A stretch of 64,000 bases of DNA from Bin5 sp965218625. Its GTDB lineage: Bacteria; Chloroflexota; Anaerolineae; Caldilineales; Caldilineaceae. The notes under the pieces are model-generated. The model was given only the letters and a program-made list of their open reading frames with translations, was not told the origin of the DNA and made no database searches. Where the stretch lies: positions 346,638 through 410,637 of the forward strand of contig CBDCLG010000014.1 of the NCBI GenBank assembly GCA_965218625.1, given 5' to 3'. Position 1 is the first letter of the stretch. Each line of letters opens with the position of its first letter. Shown here one piece after another: positions 34,614-42,321 of the stretch. The translations under genes and the position numbers were made by a program.

Positions 34614-34916
34614 ATGGTTCGTTTGTTGATGAAGTGGGACATCAAAATGGGACATGAGCAACCCTATTTTGAGTTTGTCATGCGCGAGTTTGCACCTGGC
34701 CTGATGCGGTTGGGGATCGACCCCGCCGAAGTTTGGTATACCATCTATGGTAATGGGCCGCAAATGCTAACGATTGGTGAGGTTTCCAATCTGGAGCGAC
34801 TTGATGCGGTCCTGCAAAGCGAAATCTGGATGAATCTGCACAGTAAGTTGTTGAGGCACGTGACAAATTACAGTCAGAGAGTTGTGGAGGACAACAGCCG
34901 TTCCTTTCAGTTGTAG
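34614..34916 (+). CDS. small conserved-looking protein, unrecognised
   Basis: A 100-residue protein from ATG 34614 (AAGG at 34606-34609). It begins 'MVRLLMKWDIKMGHEQP' and has an even mix of charged and hydrophobic residues with 'PAEVWYTIYGNGPQMLTIG' in the middle. The start at 34554 is unlikely because the first 20 residues have no structure. The pattern beta, helix, beta-beta, helix, 'VTNYSQRVV' resembles dimeric alpha/beta-barrel (NIPSNAP/ABM-like) small proteins but I cannot name a family. It is 23 bases upstream of the HTH gene and probably co-transcribed. Confidence 0.6.
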   Translation: MVRLLMKWDIKMGHEQPYFEFVMREFAPGLMRLGIDPAEVWYTIYGNGPQMLTIGEVSNLERLDAVLQSEIWMNLHSKLLRHVTNYSQRVVEDNSRSFQL

Positions 34917-34939
34917 GCATACCATTTTGGAGAGAATTC

Positions 34940-35476
34940 ATGGCACTCTATGTTCGAAAATTGGAGGAGGATGAAGAGAGGGAGTTGGAGCGCATGATCC
35001 AGAATATGGGGAATGACGTCTCTATCCAACGCCTGATGATCGTCCTCCTGTCTTCTCAAGGACATAAGGTCCAGGAAATCAGCCGCGAGGTCGATCTGCA
35101 TCCGATCAATGTGCGGAAGTGGATCCATCGCTTTAATACAGATGGTTTCGCCGGTCTGCGCAGTGGTAAATCCCCCGGGCGTCCCCCCGTATTTTCAGAT
35201 GCGCAACGGCAAGCGATCGTTGACATCGCCTCCTCCGAACCCAAATCATTGAATCTGCCCTTCCAACAGTGGTCGCTGCAACGGTTGCGCAACTACCTGA
35301 TTGAAGGCGCGGTCGTTGATCAGATTTCGGTCGAAACGATCCGCCAGATATTGCGGGCGCATGGGATACAACCGCGCTCGATGGGCGGGCAGAAGAACCG
35401 GGGCGGGCGGGAGCGGACACGACGCCGTTCCTCGCAGAAGGATAACCGTCTCGCTTCGGAGAATTCGAACGAATAA
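34940..35476 (+). CDS. HTH protein related to the N-terminal domain of IS630-type transposases
   Basis: A 178-residue DNA-binding protein with GGAGA six bases before the ATG. Residues about 30-75 hold a helix-turn-helix ('GHKVQEISREVDLHPINVRKWIHRFN') followed by 'GFAGLRSGKSPGRPPVFS', 'QAIVDIASSEPKSLNLPFQQWSL' and 'ETIRQILRAHGIQPRSMGG', the exact order of HTH_23/HTH_33 domains at the start of IS630 transposases. The DDE catalytic domain is absent; a basic Arg/Lys-rich tail ends the protein. So it is either a transposase fragment with a new stop or a domesticated DNA-binding regulator. No inverted repeats were seen around it. Confidence 0.7.
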   Translation: MALYVRKLEEDEERELERMIQNMGNDVSIQRLMIVLLSSQGHKVQEISREVDLHPINVRKWIHRFNTDGFAGLRSGKSPGRPPVFSDAQRQAIVDIASSEPKSLNLPFQQWSLQRLRNYLIEGAVVDQISVETIRQILRAHGIQPRSMGGQKNRGGRERTRRRSSQKDNRLASENSNE

Positions 35477-35490
35477 CAGTCAACGCGGGG

Positions 35491-35510
35491 GCCGGCGCTG
35501 GGATGCCGGC
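35491..35510. terminator. possible hairpin between convergent genes
   Basis: GCCGGC at 35491-35496 and again at 35505-35510 form a 6-bp GC stem around an 8-base loop, between the convergent HTH gene and UDP-sugar dehydrogenase gene. No T-run follows on either strand, so the call as a terminator is weak. Confidence 0.3.
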
Positions 35511-35596
35511 GGCAGGAGGAGCGTTTTGGTGTTGCAGCCGACCGTGGAGCGGCGTGCAGTCGGCGCGTCAGTGCAGCCGGCGGCCCGAACGGGTCC

Positions 35597-36913
35597 CTAA
35601 TCGAAACAGCAGGCATCGACCAGAATGGCCGCGTTGCGTGCGATGGCAGCCCGGTCATAGACTTTGTGCGCTGTCGCCATTACCACGCAGTCCACCTTCC
35701 CGACCTCTCGGTCAGGCTCAGCAATCGCGGCAAGCGGAATGCCCTCATCGGCCAGCGATGCGATGTACGGGTCGTGATAGCTGGCAGCCACCCCTTTTTG
35801 CAGCAGGAGCCGCAGGATTTCGATGGCCGCTGATTCGCGTGTATCGGCCACGTCCGGCTTGTAGGCCGCGCCCAGGACCAGCACGCGGCTGCCCTTGAGG
35901 CCCTTGCCTGCGTCATTGAGCGCCTCTTGCACCTTCTGCACCCAGAAGCGCGGCATCTCCGCATTGATCCGGCCAGCGAGCTCGACGAAACGGGCGCTAC
36001 CGTTCACCGACCGCATCTTCCAGGCGAGATAGTGGGGATCGACCGGAATGCAAGGTCCACCAACGCCCGGCCCCGGCGTAAACCTGGTGAAGCCGAAAGG
36101 TTTGGTCGCCGCGGCCGCCAGCACCTGCCTGGTGTCGAGCCCCAATTGGTCACACATCTGCAGCAGCTCATTGACCAGAGAGATGTTGACGAACCGGAAG
36201 GTGTTTTCGAACAGCTTCGCCATCTCCGCGGTGGACGGCGAGGAGACGGGCACGAGTGTATCGAAGACCTGTTCGTAGAGAGCCCGGGCTGCGGCAAGGC
36301 AGTTCTCAGTCACACCGGCGATGATCTTGGGCGTCGTCCGAATCGTCCAGTCGCTGCGCCCCGGGTCGACGCGCTCCGGTGAAAAAGCCAGGTAGAACGC
36401 CTCTCCGACCCGCCATCCGTGCGGCCGGGCAGCGGCTTCGAGCAGAGGCAACAGGAGTTCGCTTGTCGTGCCGGGATATGAGGTGGATTCGAGGATTACG
36501 GTCAGGCCCGGATGCAGATGGAGGGCGATTTCCCGGCCGCTGGCGACGATGTGAGAGGTGTCCGGCGCGCCGGCCTGGTCGAGCGGTGTAGGCAGGCAGA
36601 TAGAGACCGCATCGCACTCGCGCAGGACGGCATAGTCGCTTGTGGCCCGCAGGCGCGGCGCCTGACTTTGTAACGCTGTGTCGGTGACGTCTGCGATGTA
36701 GGAGCGCCCGCGGTTGACCGCGTCGACTTTGGACTTGTTCAGGTCGATGCCGACGACTTCAAAGCCGGCTGCCGCCAGAGCGACGGCCAGCGGCAAGCCG
36801 ACATAGCCCAGGCCGACGACGGCGACGCGGGCGGAGCGGTTGTGAAAGCGTTCGAGGAGCGGGGCCGGCAAAGCAGAGGAGCGAGGCAGCGATGGGTTCT
36901 CTCTCCTCGTCAC
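35597..36913 (-). CDS. nucleotide sugar dehydrogenase (UDP-N-acetyl-D-mannosamine/UDP-glucose type)
   Basis: A 438-residue NAD-dependent four-electron dehydrogenase forming a UDP-uronic acid. The N-terminus reads 'RVAVVGLGYVGLPLAVALAAAGFEVVGIDLNKSKV' (Rossmann), then 'ICLPTPLDQAGAPD', 'VILESTSYPGTTSELLLPLLEA', 'ENTFRFVNISLVNELLQM', 'PGPGVGGPCIPVDPHYLAWK' with the catalytic Cys, and 'VLVLGAAYKPDVADTRESAAI'. The G-G-P-C-I-P-V-D-P form and overall pattern resemble WecC-type enzymes. The start is the GTG at 36913: it overlaps the thyX stop in GTGA, a coupled arrangement, though the frame is open to 37015. It supplies sugar precursors for polysaccharide. Confidence 0.88.
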   Translation of the reverse strand: MTRRENPSLPRSSALPAPLLERFHNRSARVAVVGLGYVGLPLAVALAAAGFEVVGIDLNKSKVDAVNRGRSYIADVTDTALQSQAPRLRATSDYAVLRECDAVSICLPTPLDQAGAPDTSHIVASGREIALHLHPGLTVILESTSYPGTTSELLLPLLEAAARPHGWRVGEAFYLAFSPERVDPGRSDWTIRTTPKIIAGVTENCLAAARALYEQVFDTLVPVSSPSTAEMAKLFENTFRFVNISLVNELLQMCDQLGLDTRQVLAAAATKPFGFTRFTPGPGVGGPCIPVDPHYLAWKMRSVNGSARFVELAGRINAEMPRFWVQKVQEALNDAGKGLKGSRVLVLGAAYKPDVADTRESAAIEILRLLLQKGVAASYHDPYIASLADEGIPLAAIAEPDREVGKVDCVVMATAHKVYDRAAIARNAAILVDACCFD

Positions 36914-37977
36914 TCTCTCATCTCCTGGTATACGTTCCAGTGTTCTTCGAAGACGGTGGGCGCGATGCTGTAGAGCATCTCCAGCACGAGTTGGCCGAGG
37001 CGGCGGATCTCCCACTGGGCGGCCTTGTCAACCGCGCGCAGCCAGAGGAAGTGGCTCCAGGCGGCGAAGTTCATGCTGGTGACGACGCGGGTCTCGGTGG
37101 CATTGGGCAGGAGAAAGCGGGCGTCCTCCTTGCGAATGCCCATCTGACGTAACTCTGTATAGACTGCTTGCAGGTAGTCCCAGGCTTCACGCAGCTTGGC
37201 CTGGGCTTCATCATTGTCTTTAAAGGCCGGGGGAACGACGGCATTCCAACCGCCCTTGCTCAGTTCGACATACCTCTGCGATTCCTGGCTGAAGCTGGCG
37301 AGCCGGTGGCGCACAAGCTGATGGGTGCAGGCGCGGCTGATCCCTTCGAAGAAGAATGTGGCCGATCCGTGATGGAGCTGGGCCTCGGCATCGGCAAGCC
37401 CTGGCTGGGTGAAGGCCAGAAGGGTCACGCGCAGCGGGCCTTCCTCGCGTGGGCGCAGGGTCGGCAGGTCCAGATCGGGCATGGGCATGGGTGGCGGCGC
37501 AGAGGCGGGGGTAGGCCCGTTGCCGGCCGGTCCTTTATCGTCGAATTCGGCGTAGACTTTGGGCGCGATCGCCTGCAGATAGGGCAGCGCCGGCAGAGCG
37601 ATGCCGTCGCGGAAGAAGCTCAGCCAGACGCGTGTATTGGCGCTGACGAGCCAGCTGCCGTCCGGTTCCTCGGTCACTTCGCAATGGCGGTTGAGCATGC
37701 GCCAGCGGAGAGGCTCTTCGCTGTTGCGCACGCGCACGGTTGCCACGATGTGCTCGATTATGTCCTCATGGCCTTCTTTGACTCGGTTGATGATGAAGCG
37801 CGGCGCGGCGCCCATGCGCTTGGTGCTGCGGTAGCAGACACGGCCGGCATATTCGATGACGTTTTCGGGGAAGGTGCTGGCGCCGTTCCAGATCGTGGCC
37901 AGATCGCTCATTTCGAGCAGGTCGGCGGGATCGAGGGCCGGGTTGGCCTGGGAGTAGGCGACTAGGTCGATGTTCAT
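36910..37977 (-). CDS. thyX: FAD-dependent thymidylate synthase
   Basis: A 355-residue flavin-dependent thymidylate synthase making dTMP from dUMP with methylene-tetrahydrofolate and NADPH. The signature R-H-R-x(7)-S is at residues 223 onward in 'LVRHRLASFSQESQRY'. The C-terminal 'ATETRVVTSMNFAAWSHFLWLR' carries the second FAD-binding region. It is about 100 residues longer than the usual 220-250 because an N-terminal region (residues 1-60) is extended and a Pro-rich linker (about residues 150-180) is inserted. It is coupled to the sugar dehydrogenase gene by a 4-base overlap. No thyA is in the window. Confidence 0.93.
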   Translation of the reverse strand: MNIDLVAYSQANPALDPADLLEMSDLATIWNGASTFPENVIEYAGRVCYRSTKRMGAAPRFIINRVKEGHEDIIEHIVATVRVRNSEEPLRWRMLNRHCEVTEEPDGSWLVSANTRVWLSFFRDGIALPALPYLQAIAPKVYAEFDDKGPAGNGPTPASAPPPMPMPDLDLPTLRPREEGPLRVTLLAFTQPGLADAEAQLHHGSATFFFEGISRACTHQLVRHRLASFSQESQRYVELSKGGWNAVVPPAFKDNDEAQAKLREAWDYLQAVYTELRQMGIRKEDARFLLPNATETRVVTSMNFAAWSHFLWLRAVDKAAQWEIRRLGQLVLEMLYSIAPTVFEEHWNVYQEMRE

Positions 37978-38283
37978 TTGTGAGTGTTCTAGAACGCGAG
38001 AGACGATGGCGAAGCATTCGCCGATTATGTTGAACAGGTGGAATTTGGGTCCCGTTTCGACCCTTGATTCAGTTCCAGTCTAATCGAAAACGCGTCCTTC
38101 AATCCGGGCGATTTATCGACGTATCAATCAGGTGTAAGAAATGCCTGTAAAGCGTCTGTCTTCCGTAGAGGAGAACTCGGTCGGACAGTGACAGGACAAT
38201 GAACGGGAAGCCATGAAGCTGCTTTCTAACGACTGCAATGACAGGGGAATTTCTCTACTATCAGGTTGCAATCGATGAAGAAA
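37978..38283. other. intergenic region, 306 bp, no gene seen
   Basis: This spacer lies between thyX and the PIN-domain gene and marks the left edge of an AT-richer stretch. It contains a 5-bp stem GGGTC...GACCC near 38047-38063 and no supported coding frame. The AT content rises towards the PIN gene. Confidence 0.5.
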
Positions 38284-38709
38284 TCAAAGAGGGTTGTGCC
38301 ACTGGAGGCCCGGGAATTGGCCGAAGTCCGAATCGTGGGAATGGAGTACCGCTTGGTGTTCGATTGCAAGGGCGGCGATGTGAGCATCCGCCACCAGGTT
38401 CGCGCTGCCACGGGTAGCGTCTAGAATGTTCTGCATATGTGTCAAGTGTTCAGCTCCAGGGTCAATCGGTTGGACATGGCCATACTGAAACCAACTTTCG
38501 ATTCGTTCCAAGGCTTCTGATGGCGACATCGGGTTTGTCAAGACTCTGGGGTTGGCCATTAATCGCGCAAACCCCATTGATACCGCCCAAGGCAACCCAA
38601 TAGTTTCTGTTCCGTTGATCAGTCCTTCCCACCAATGTCTGGCAGCTTGGTGGTAGGGGCTCTGCCGGTGATAGGTGAAGACCAGCAAGTTGACATCCGG
38701 TACGATCAT
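38284..38709 (-). CDS. VapC-like PIN-domain toxin (predicted ribonuclease)
   Basis: A 141-residue PIN-domain protein beginning 'MIVPDVNLLVFTYH', with the first catalytic Asp at residue 5. The later acidic residues are in 'GSANLVADAHIAALAIEH' and 'LHSHDSDFGQFPGLQW'. It matches the VapC-type subfamily that ends 'D-S-D-F-x-x-F-P-G-L-x-W-x-N-P-L'. Such proteins cut RNA in the cytoplasm when not held by a partner antitoxin. Its ATG overlaps the last codon of the FRG-TPR gene (ATGA at 38706-38709), so it is made only with that protein. No small vapB gene is present between or around the two. Confidence 0.85.
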   Translation of the reverse strand: MIVPDVNLLVFTYHRQSPYHQAARHWWEGLINGTETIGLPWAVSMGFARLMANPRVLTNPMSPSEALERIESWFQYGHVQPIDPGAEHLTHMQNILDATRGSANLVADAHIAALAIEHQAVLHSHDSDFGQFPGLQWHNPL

Positions 38710-39965
38710 TTCCCGCTCTTCTTGACGAAGAGCTCGTCATCAAGTTCGTAGATCTTTTCCTTCAGTTTTTTCGGGTCCACTCCGGGAACATACTCACTGC
38801 TGTGTGGAATCACCCGAAATGGATTCAAGTTCAAGTTTTTCAATTCATGGCTAAGATCTGAAAGTAGCTCCATTGGCCCCTGTTCTTGGGCCAAGCTCTT
38901 CGCGAGTTCAAAGTCCCTTTTGGCTGATTCAAATTGTCGAAGATTCTTTCTGGCCAATCCTCGCTTGTAGTAGACCTCGGCATCGTCCAGAGTGATACGA
39001 AGAGTGGAGTCAAAGTCGGCAATCGCTTCTTCATGAAGGCCAAGCATGGCCTTAGAATTCCCTCGGCTGGCGAAGACTCCCGCATCTGTTGGATTCAAAC
39101 TTGCCGCCGCATCATATTGTTCAATGGCCATTTGGAAATCGCCAATAGCGCATAGAGCTACCCCGTACCTGTAATGAGCCTTTGCCTTTTCCAAATCACC
39201 TGATGCCAGTTCAATCTGCTTTTGCCAGTAAGCAGCAGTACGCCCGACATCGAACGGCTTGGCGTAAGCGTTGGCCACTGCAAAGCCTGAAAAGTCGGGA
39301 AATAGCTCCTCCTCGCCGATGCCGCACACGGTCTCGAGGTGATGAACAGCTGCGGTTTTGCTTTCGGCCCGAATCACGAACTTCAGGAGTTTCTCTGGCC
39401 CAATCCCCGGAGTGCCAAAGACGAATACGGACTTTTGCGCCAATGCACGCTGTCCGTGCGTCGAAGCCGGTTCCCACGACCATAATTCTTCATCTTCATA
39501 GAAGAACTGTATGTCGTTATCGAGCTCAACGGGGTTGCTAACTTCCCTGGTATTGGAGCGAGGAAGGAGATAGACAGCCCCATCTCTTTCGCTGTGTTCA
39601 TTGCAGGCGAACCAAAGGGCAACCAGTGGCTGGCGAGTGAAATCTATCAGCCCAGTCGCAGCCCCGTGATGCTGGAGCTGGGCCAAGAGCACCAGATCGG
39701 GAGAGTCTTCCGAAAGGTCATGTGGCACATGGTTCAGAAGTCTCGCCCTGGCAACAGTGAACTCCAAGTAACCTACCAGCATGGAGTTTATCAGTTGAGA
39801 GCTTATGGGTTTGGCAGCGTTTTGGTCTAGCCGCCGGGCAGCCGAACAATGGACCTTCCAGGCAGCATCGGCTTGCCCGCGGAATAGAAAGCCCTTTCTG
39901 TCCGAGTCAAGCTCTTGCAAACGCTCCTGGAATTCGGCAACGCTGGCAATGGCGATTTCTTTCAC
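38706..39965 (-). CDS. FRG-domain/TPR protein with VapB-like C-terminal tail
   Basis: A 419-residue protein starting with GTG. Residues about 8-230 are an FRG domain: 'VAEFQERL', 'FLFRGQADAAWKV' (residues 26-38) and 'QHHGAATGLIDFTRQPLVALW' in order. Residues about 260-365 hold three TPR-like units ('KAKAHYRYGVALCAIGDFQMA', 'AGVFASRGNSKAMLGLHEEA', 'AEVYYKRGLARKNLRQFESA'). The last 39 residues read 'NPFRVIPHS', 'PGVDPKKL' and 'YELDDELF', the F-x-V-x-P...P-G-x-D-x-x-K-L...E-L-D/E-x-E-x-F pattern of VapB antitoxin tails that bind PIN toxins. I infer that this protein is the antitoxin of the PIN gene it overlaps. It is a new fusion as far as I can tell. Confidence 0.8.
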   Translation of the reverse strand: MKEIAIASVAEFQERLQELDSDRKGFLFRGQADAAWKVHCSAARRLDQNAAKPISSQLINSMLVGYLEFTVARARLLNHVPHDLSEDSPDLVLLAQLQHHGAATGLIDFTRQPLVALWFACNEHSERDGAVYLLPRSNTREVSNPVELDNDIQFFYEDEELWSWEPASTHGQRALAQKSVFVFGTPGIGPEKLLKFVIRAESKTAAVHHLETVCGIGEEELFPDFSGFAVANAYAKPFDVGRTAAYWQKQIELASGDLEKAKAHYRYGVALCAIGDFQMAIEQYDAAASLNPTDAGVFASRGNSKAMLGLHEEAIADFDSTLRITLDDAEVYYKRGLARKNLRQFESAKRDFELAKSLAQEQGPMELLSDLSHELKNLNLNPFRVIPHSSEYVPGVDPKKLKEKIYELDDELFVKKSGK

Positions 39966-40012
39966 GTCGTTCTCTTTGCATTGCAGCTACGAGTCAAGTC
40001 ACATCGGGCATA

Positions 40013-40040
40013 TCATAACACAACCGTCATGACACAACCG
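40013..40040 (-). promoter_or_regulatory. tandem 14-bp direct repeat, candidate operator of the FRG-TPR/PIN operon
   Basis: TCATAACACAACCG (40013-40026) is followed at once by TCATGACACAACCG (40027-40040), identical but for one base. On the coding strand the repeats read CGGTTGTGTCATGA and CGGTTGTGTTATGA. They lie 47-75 bases before the GTG start, and a TATGAT (40012-40017) overlaps the edge. Two adjacent near-identical sites just upstream of a toxin-antitoxin-type operon look like an autoregulatory operator. Confidence 0.5.
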
Positions 40041-40126
40041 TTCACATTCACGCCCGGATTCAAGCGGAAGGCATCCCTGCGATTCTGTTCCCTCTGTTTT
40101 CGAGCAGGTTTTTGCCGCGCTGGGCG

Positions 40127-40849
40127 TCAGGTGCCTCCCAGGAAGGCGCGGCGGACGTCGCGGTTGTCGAGCAGTGCCTGCGCCTCGCCTTCGTAGGCGT
40201 TGCGGCCCAGTTCGAGCACATAGCCGCGGTGGCTGGCTTCGAGGCCCTGGCGGGCGTTCTGTTCGATCATGAGCACGGTGAGGCCGATTTCCTGGTTGAG
40301 ACGGCGGATGTTTTCGAAGATCAAGCGCGTGATGAGCGGCGACAGGCCGGCGCTCGGCTCGTCCATCATCACGATTTTCGGTTCCAGCATCAGCGCGCGG
40401 CCGATCTCCAGCATGCGCTGTTCGCCGCCTGACATCGTGCCGGCCATCTGCGTTCGCCGTTCCGCCAGCCGCGGGAAGAGCTCGAAAATGTACTGGATGC
40501 GCTGGTGGATGCGCGCCTGGTCGTGCTCAAGGTACATGCCCATCTCGAGGTTCTCCATCACCGTCATCTGGGCAAAGACGCTGCGCAGCTGGGGCACGAT
40601 CGAGATGCCGGCGCTCAGCACGTCCTGGGGCCTTTCATTGGTGATCTCCTGCCCGTCGAAGCGCACAGTTCCCCGGCGCACGCCGATCAGCCCGTAGACA
40701 GCTTTGAATACGGTCGACTTGCCGGCGCCGTTCGGCCCGATCACACAGACAATTTCTCCGGGATGCACGGCAAGCGAAACACCCTTGAGAATGTCGAAAT
40801 CCTGATATCCGGCGTAGATGTCGTCAACGGCGAGAAGCGGCGAGGACAT
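40127..40849 (-). CDS. livF: branched-chain amino acid ABC transporter ATP-binding protein LivF
   Basis: A 240-residue ABC ATPase of the LivF type. Walker A is 'GPNGAGKSTVFKAVYG', the signature 'MSGGEQRMLEIGRALM', and Walker B 'KIVMMDEPSAGLSP'. It starts with 'MSSPLLAVDDIYAGYQDFDIL'. Transport of leucine-type amino acids or related compounds is driven together with LivG and the permeases LivM and LivH. It is the last gene of the leftward liv operon, 59 bases after livG. No terminator hairpin with a T-run is visible. Confidence 0.92.
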   Translation of the reverse strand: MSSPLLAVDDIYAGYQDFDILKGVSLAVHPGEIVCVIGPNGAGKSTVFKAVYGLIGVRRGTVRFDGQEITNERPQDVLSAGISIVPQLRSVFAQMTVMENLEMGMYLEHDQARIHQRIQYIFELFPRLAERRTQMAGTMSGGEQRMLEIGRALMLEPKIVMMDEPSAGLSPLITRLIFENIRRLNQEIGLTVLMIEQNARQGLEASHRGYVLELGRNAYEGEAQALLDNRDVRRAFLGGT

Positions 40850-40908
40850 AGCGCGCTTTTTCGTGTCTCCTGTTTTCTCTTACTACCAATTTCCCGCCGC
40901 CGCCGCCG

Positions 40909-41685
40909 CTACGCCCCGAAATAGGCATCGATCACCGCTTCGTTTTGCAGGATCTCTTCGGGCGTACCTTCGGCCAGCTTTTCGCCGTGGTTGAGCACAT
41001 AAACACGGCTGCAGAGGTCGACGATGAAGTTGATGTTGTGCTCGATCAGGAGAAAGGTCTTCCCCTGCTGGTTGAGCGCGCGAATGCGGTCCTTGATCGT
41101 TTCGATTAAGGTTGGATTGACGCCGGAGGTAGCCTCATCCAGGAGCAGGATGTCGGGGTCGGGCATCAGCGCCATGCCGATTTCGAGCAGGCGGCGCTGT
41201 CCGCCCGACAGGCGGCCGGCCTGCTCGCCGGCAAGCCGCTCGATCTGCAGGAATTCCAGGAGTTCATGCGCGCGTTGCGCGGTGCTGGCAGGGCTGGGCT
41301 GGAGCATGCGGAGGAGAGAGGTGTTTCGCCACTGGTGGCTGATCAGCATATTGCTGAGTACGCTCATTTTGCGGTAGACGCGCACCGACTGGAAGGTGCG
41401 CGTCAGTCCCATTCTGGCGATCTGATAGGGACGCGCCCGCGTCACATCGCGGCCTCTGAACAGGATTCTGCCGCTGTCGATCTTCTGCAGGCGGCTCAGG
41501 CAGTCGAACAGGGTCGTCTTGCCGCTGCCGTTCGGCCCGATCAGGCCGACGATTTCGCCGGAATAGACCGCGAAATCGACATTGTTGACCGCGGCCAGTC
41601 CGCCAAAGTGTTTGGTAACGGCATGCCCCTCAAGCAAGGGCTGTTTGTCAGAAGGCATGGTTTGTCCGAACACAATGCGGGTCAT
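40909..41685 (-). CDS. livG: branched-chain amino acid ABC transporter ATP-binding protein LivG
   Basis: A 258-residue ABC ATPase. Walker A 'GPNGSGKTTLFDCLS', signature 'LSGGQRRLLEIGMALMP' and Walker B 'ILLLDEATSGVNP' are complete. The C-terminus 'VYVLNHGEKLAEGTPEEILQNEAVIDAYFG' is the LivG tail. The frame opens with an ATG at 41685 that overlaps the stop of the DHFR-like gene in ATGA, but relatives begin near 'MPSDKQPLLEGHAV' (ATG at 41658). Both starts are possible. Confidence 0.92.
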   Translation of the reverse strand: MTRIVFGQTMPSDKQPLLEGHAVTKHFGGLAAVNNVDFAVYSGEIVGLIGPNGSGKTTLFDCLSRLQKIDSGRILFRGRDVTRARPYQIARMGLTRTFQSVRVYRKMSVLSNMLISHQWRNTSLLRMLQPSPASTAQRAHELLEFLQIERLAGEQAGRLSGGQRRLLEIGMALMPDPDILLLDEATSGVNPTLIETIKDRIRALNQQGKTFLLIEHNINFIVDLCSRVYVLNHGEKLAEGTPEEILQNEAVIDAYFGA

Positions 41686-42221
41686 GGTTCTGGCGGGACA
41701 GCGATCCTGCCGACCTCGTACTCAAGAACCACTGTCCCTGTCTTCTGGAATACCTTTTGTCCCTTCAGCCTCAGCTCGACCCGTTTCGACAGTCCGGCCG
41801 CAAGAGGAACGCCGTCCCCCGGCAGGATGGGAAGAACCGCCACTTCCACCGTGTCGACCAGCCCCTCCTGGCACAGGCTCCCGAACAGGTGACCGCCCCC
41901 GAACAACCAGATGTCCTTACCCGGCTCCGCCCGCAGCGAACGCACCACCTCTTTCCAGTCCTCGCCGATGATTTTCACATTCTGAAAATCGCTTTGGCGC
42001 AGGTTCCTGGAGAAAACGTAGTTTCGAATCCCCGCTGCTGCCGGCGAGCCTTGACTACCGGTAACCTTGAACGTCCGCCGCCCCATCAGATAGGTGTCGA
42101 ACTGCGCCGACAGTTCCTCGAAATCAATATCAGGATCGATGACAATCCAATCGAACCCGTCGTTGGCGTCGGCAATGAACCCGTCAAGACTCATCGCGCA
42201 ATTGTAACGGACTCTCCGCAT
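41682..42221 (-). CDS. dihydrofolate reductase/RibD C-terminal-like protein
   Basis: A 179-residue protein of the DHFR/RibD-C fold. The start is the ATG at 42221 ('MRRVRYNCAMSLDGFIADAN'), since the typical N-terminal strand of the family begins there; the frame is open further upstream without homology. 'MGRRTFKVTG', 'ENVVSN'-equivalent 'IRNYVFSRNL' and 'DIWLFGGGHLFGSLCQEGLVD' (NADPH-binding) follow, with 'ILPGDGVPLAAGL' at the end. Such proteins reduce small heterocyclic or pteridine-like substrates with NADPH. It interrupts the liv operon between livM and livG and overlaps livG, which is unusual. Confidence 0.85.
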   Translation of the reverse strand: MRRVRYNCAMSLDGFIADANDGFDWIVIDPDIDFEELSAQFDTYLMGRRTFKVTGSQGSPAAAGIRNYVFSRNLRQSDFQNVKIIGEDWKEVVRSLRAEPGKDIWLFGGGHLFGSLCQEGLVDTVEVAVLPILPGDGVPLAAGLSKRVELRLKGQKVFQKTGTVVLEYEVGRIAVPPEP

Positions 42222-42321
42222 CCCTGACCCCCCGTTTACCTGGCGTTCTACATTTGCCTGTGTATTGGAACGCGACTGTCTTGCGAACGCGGGACGCCGG
42301 CATGTGGGCGCCGTTTGAAAT

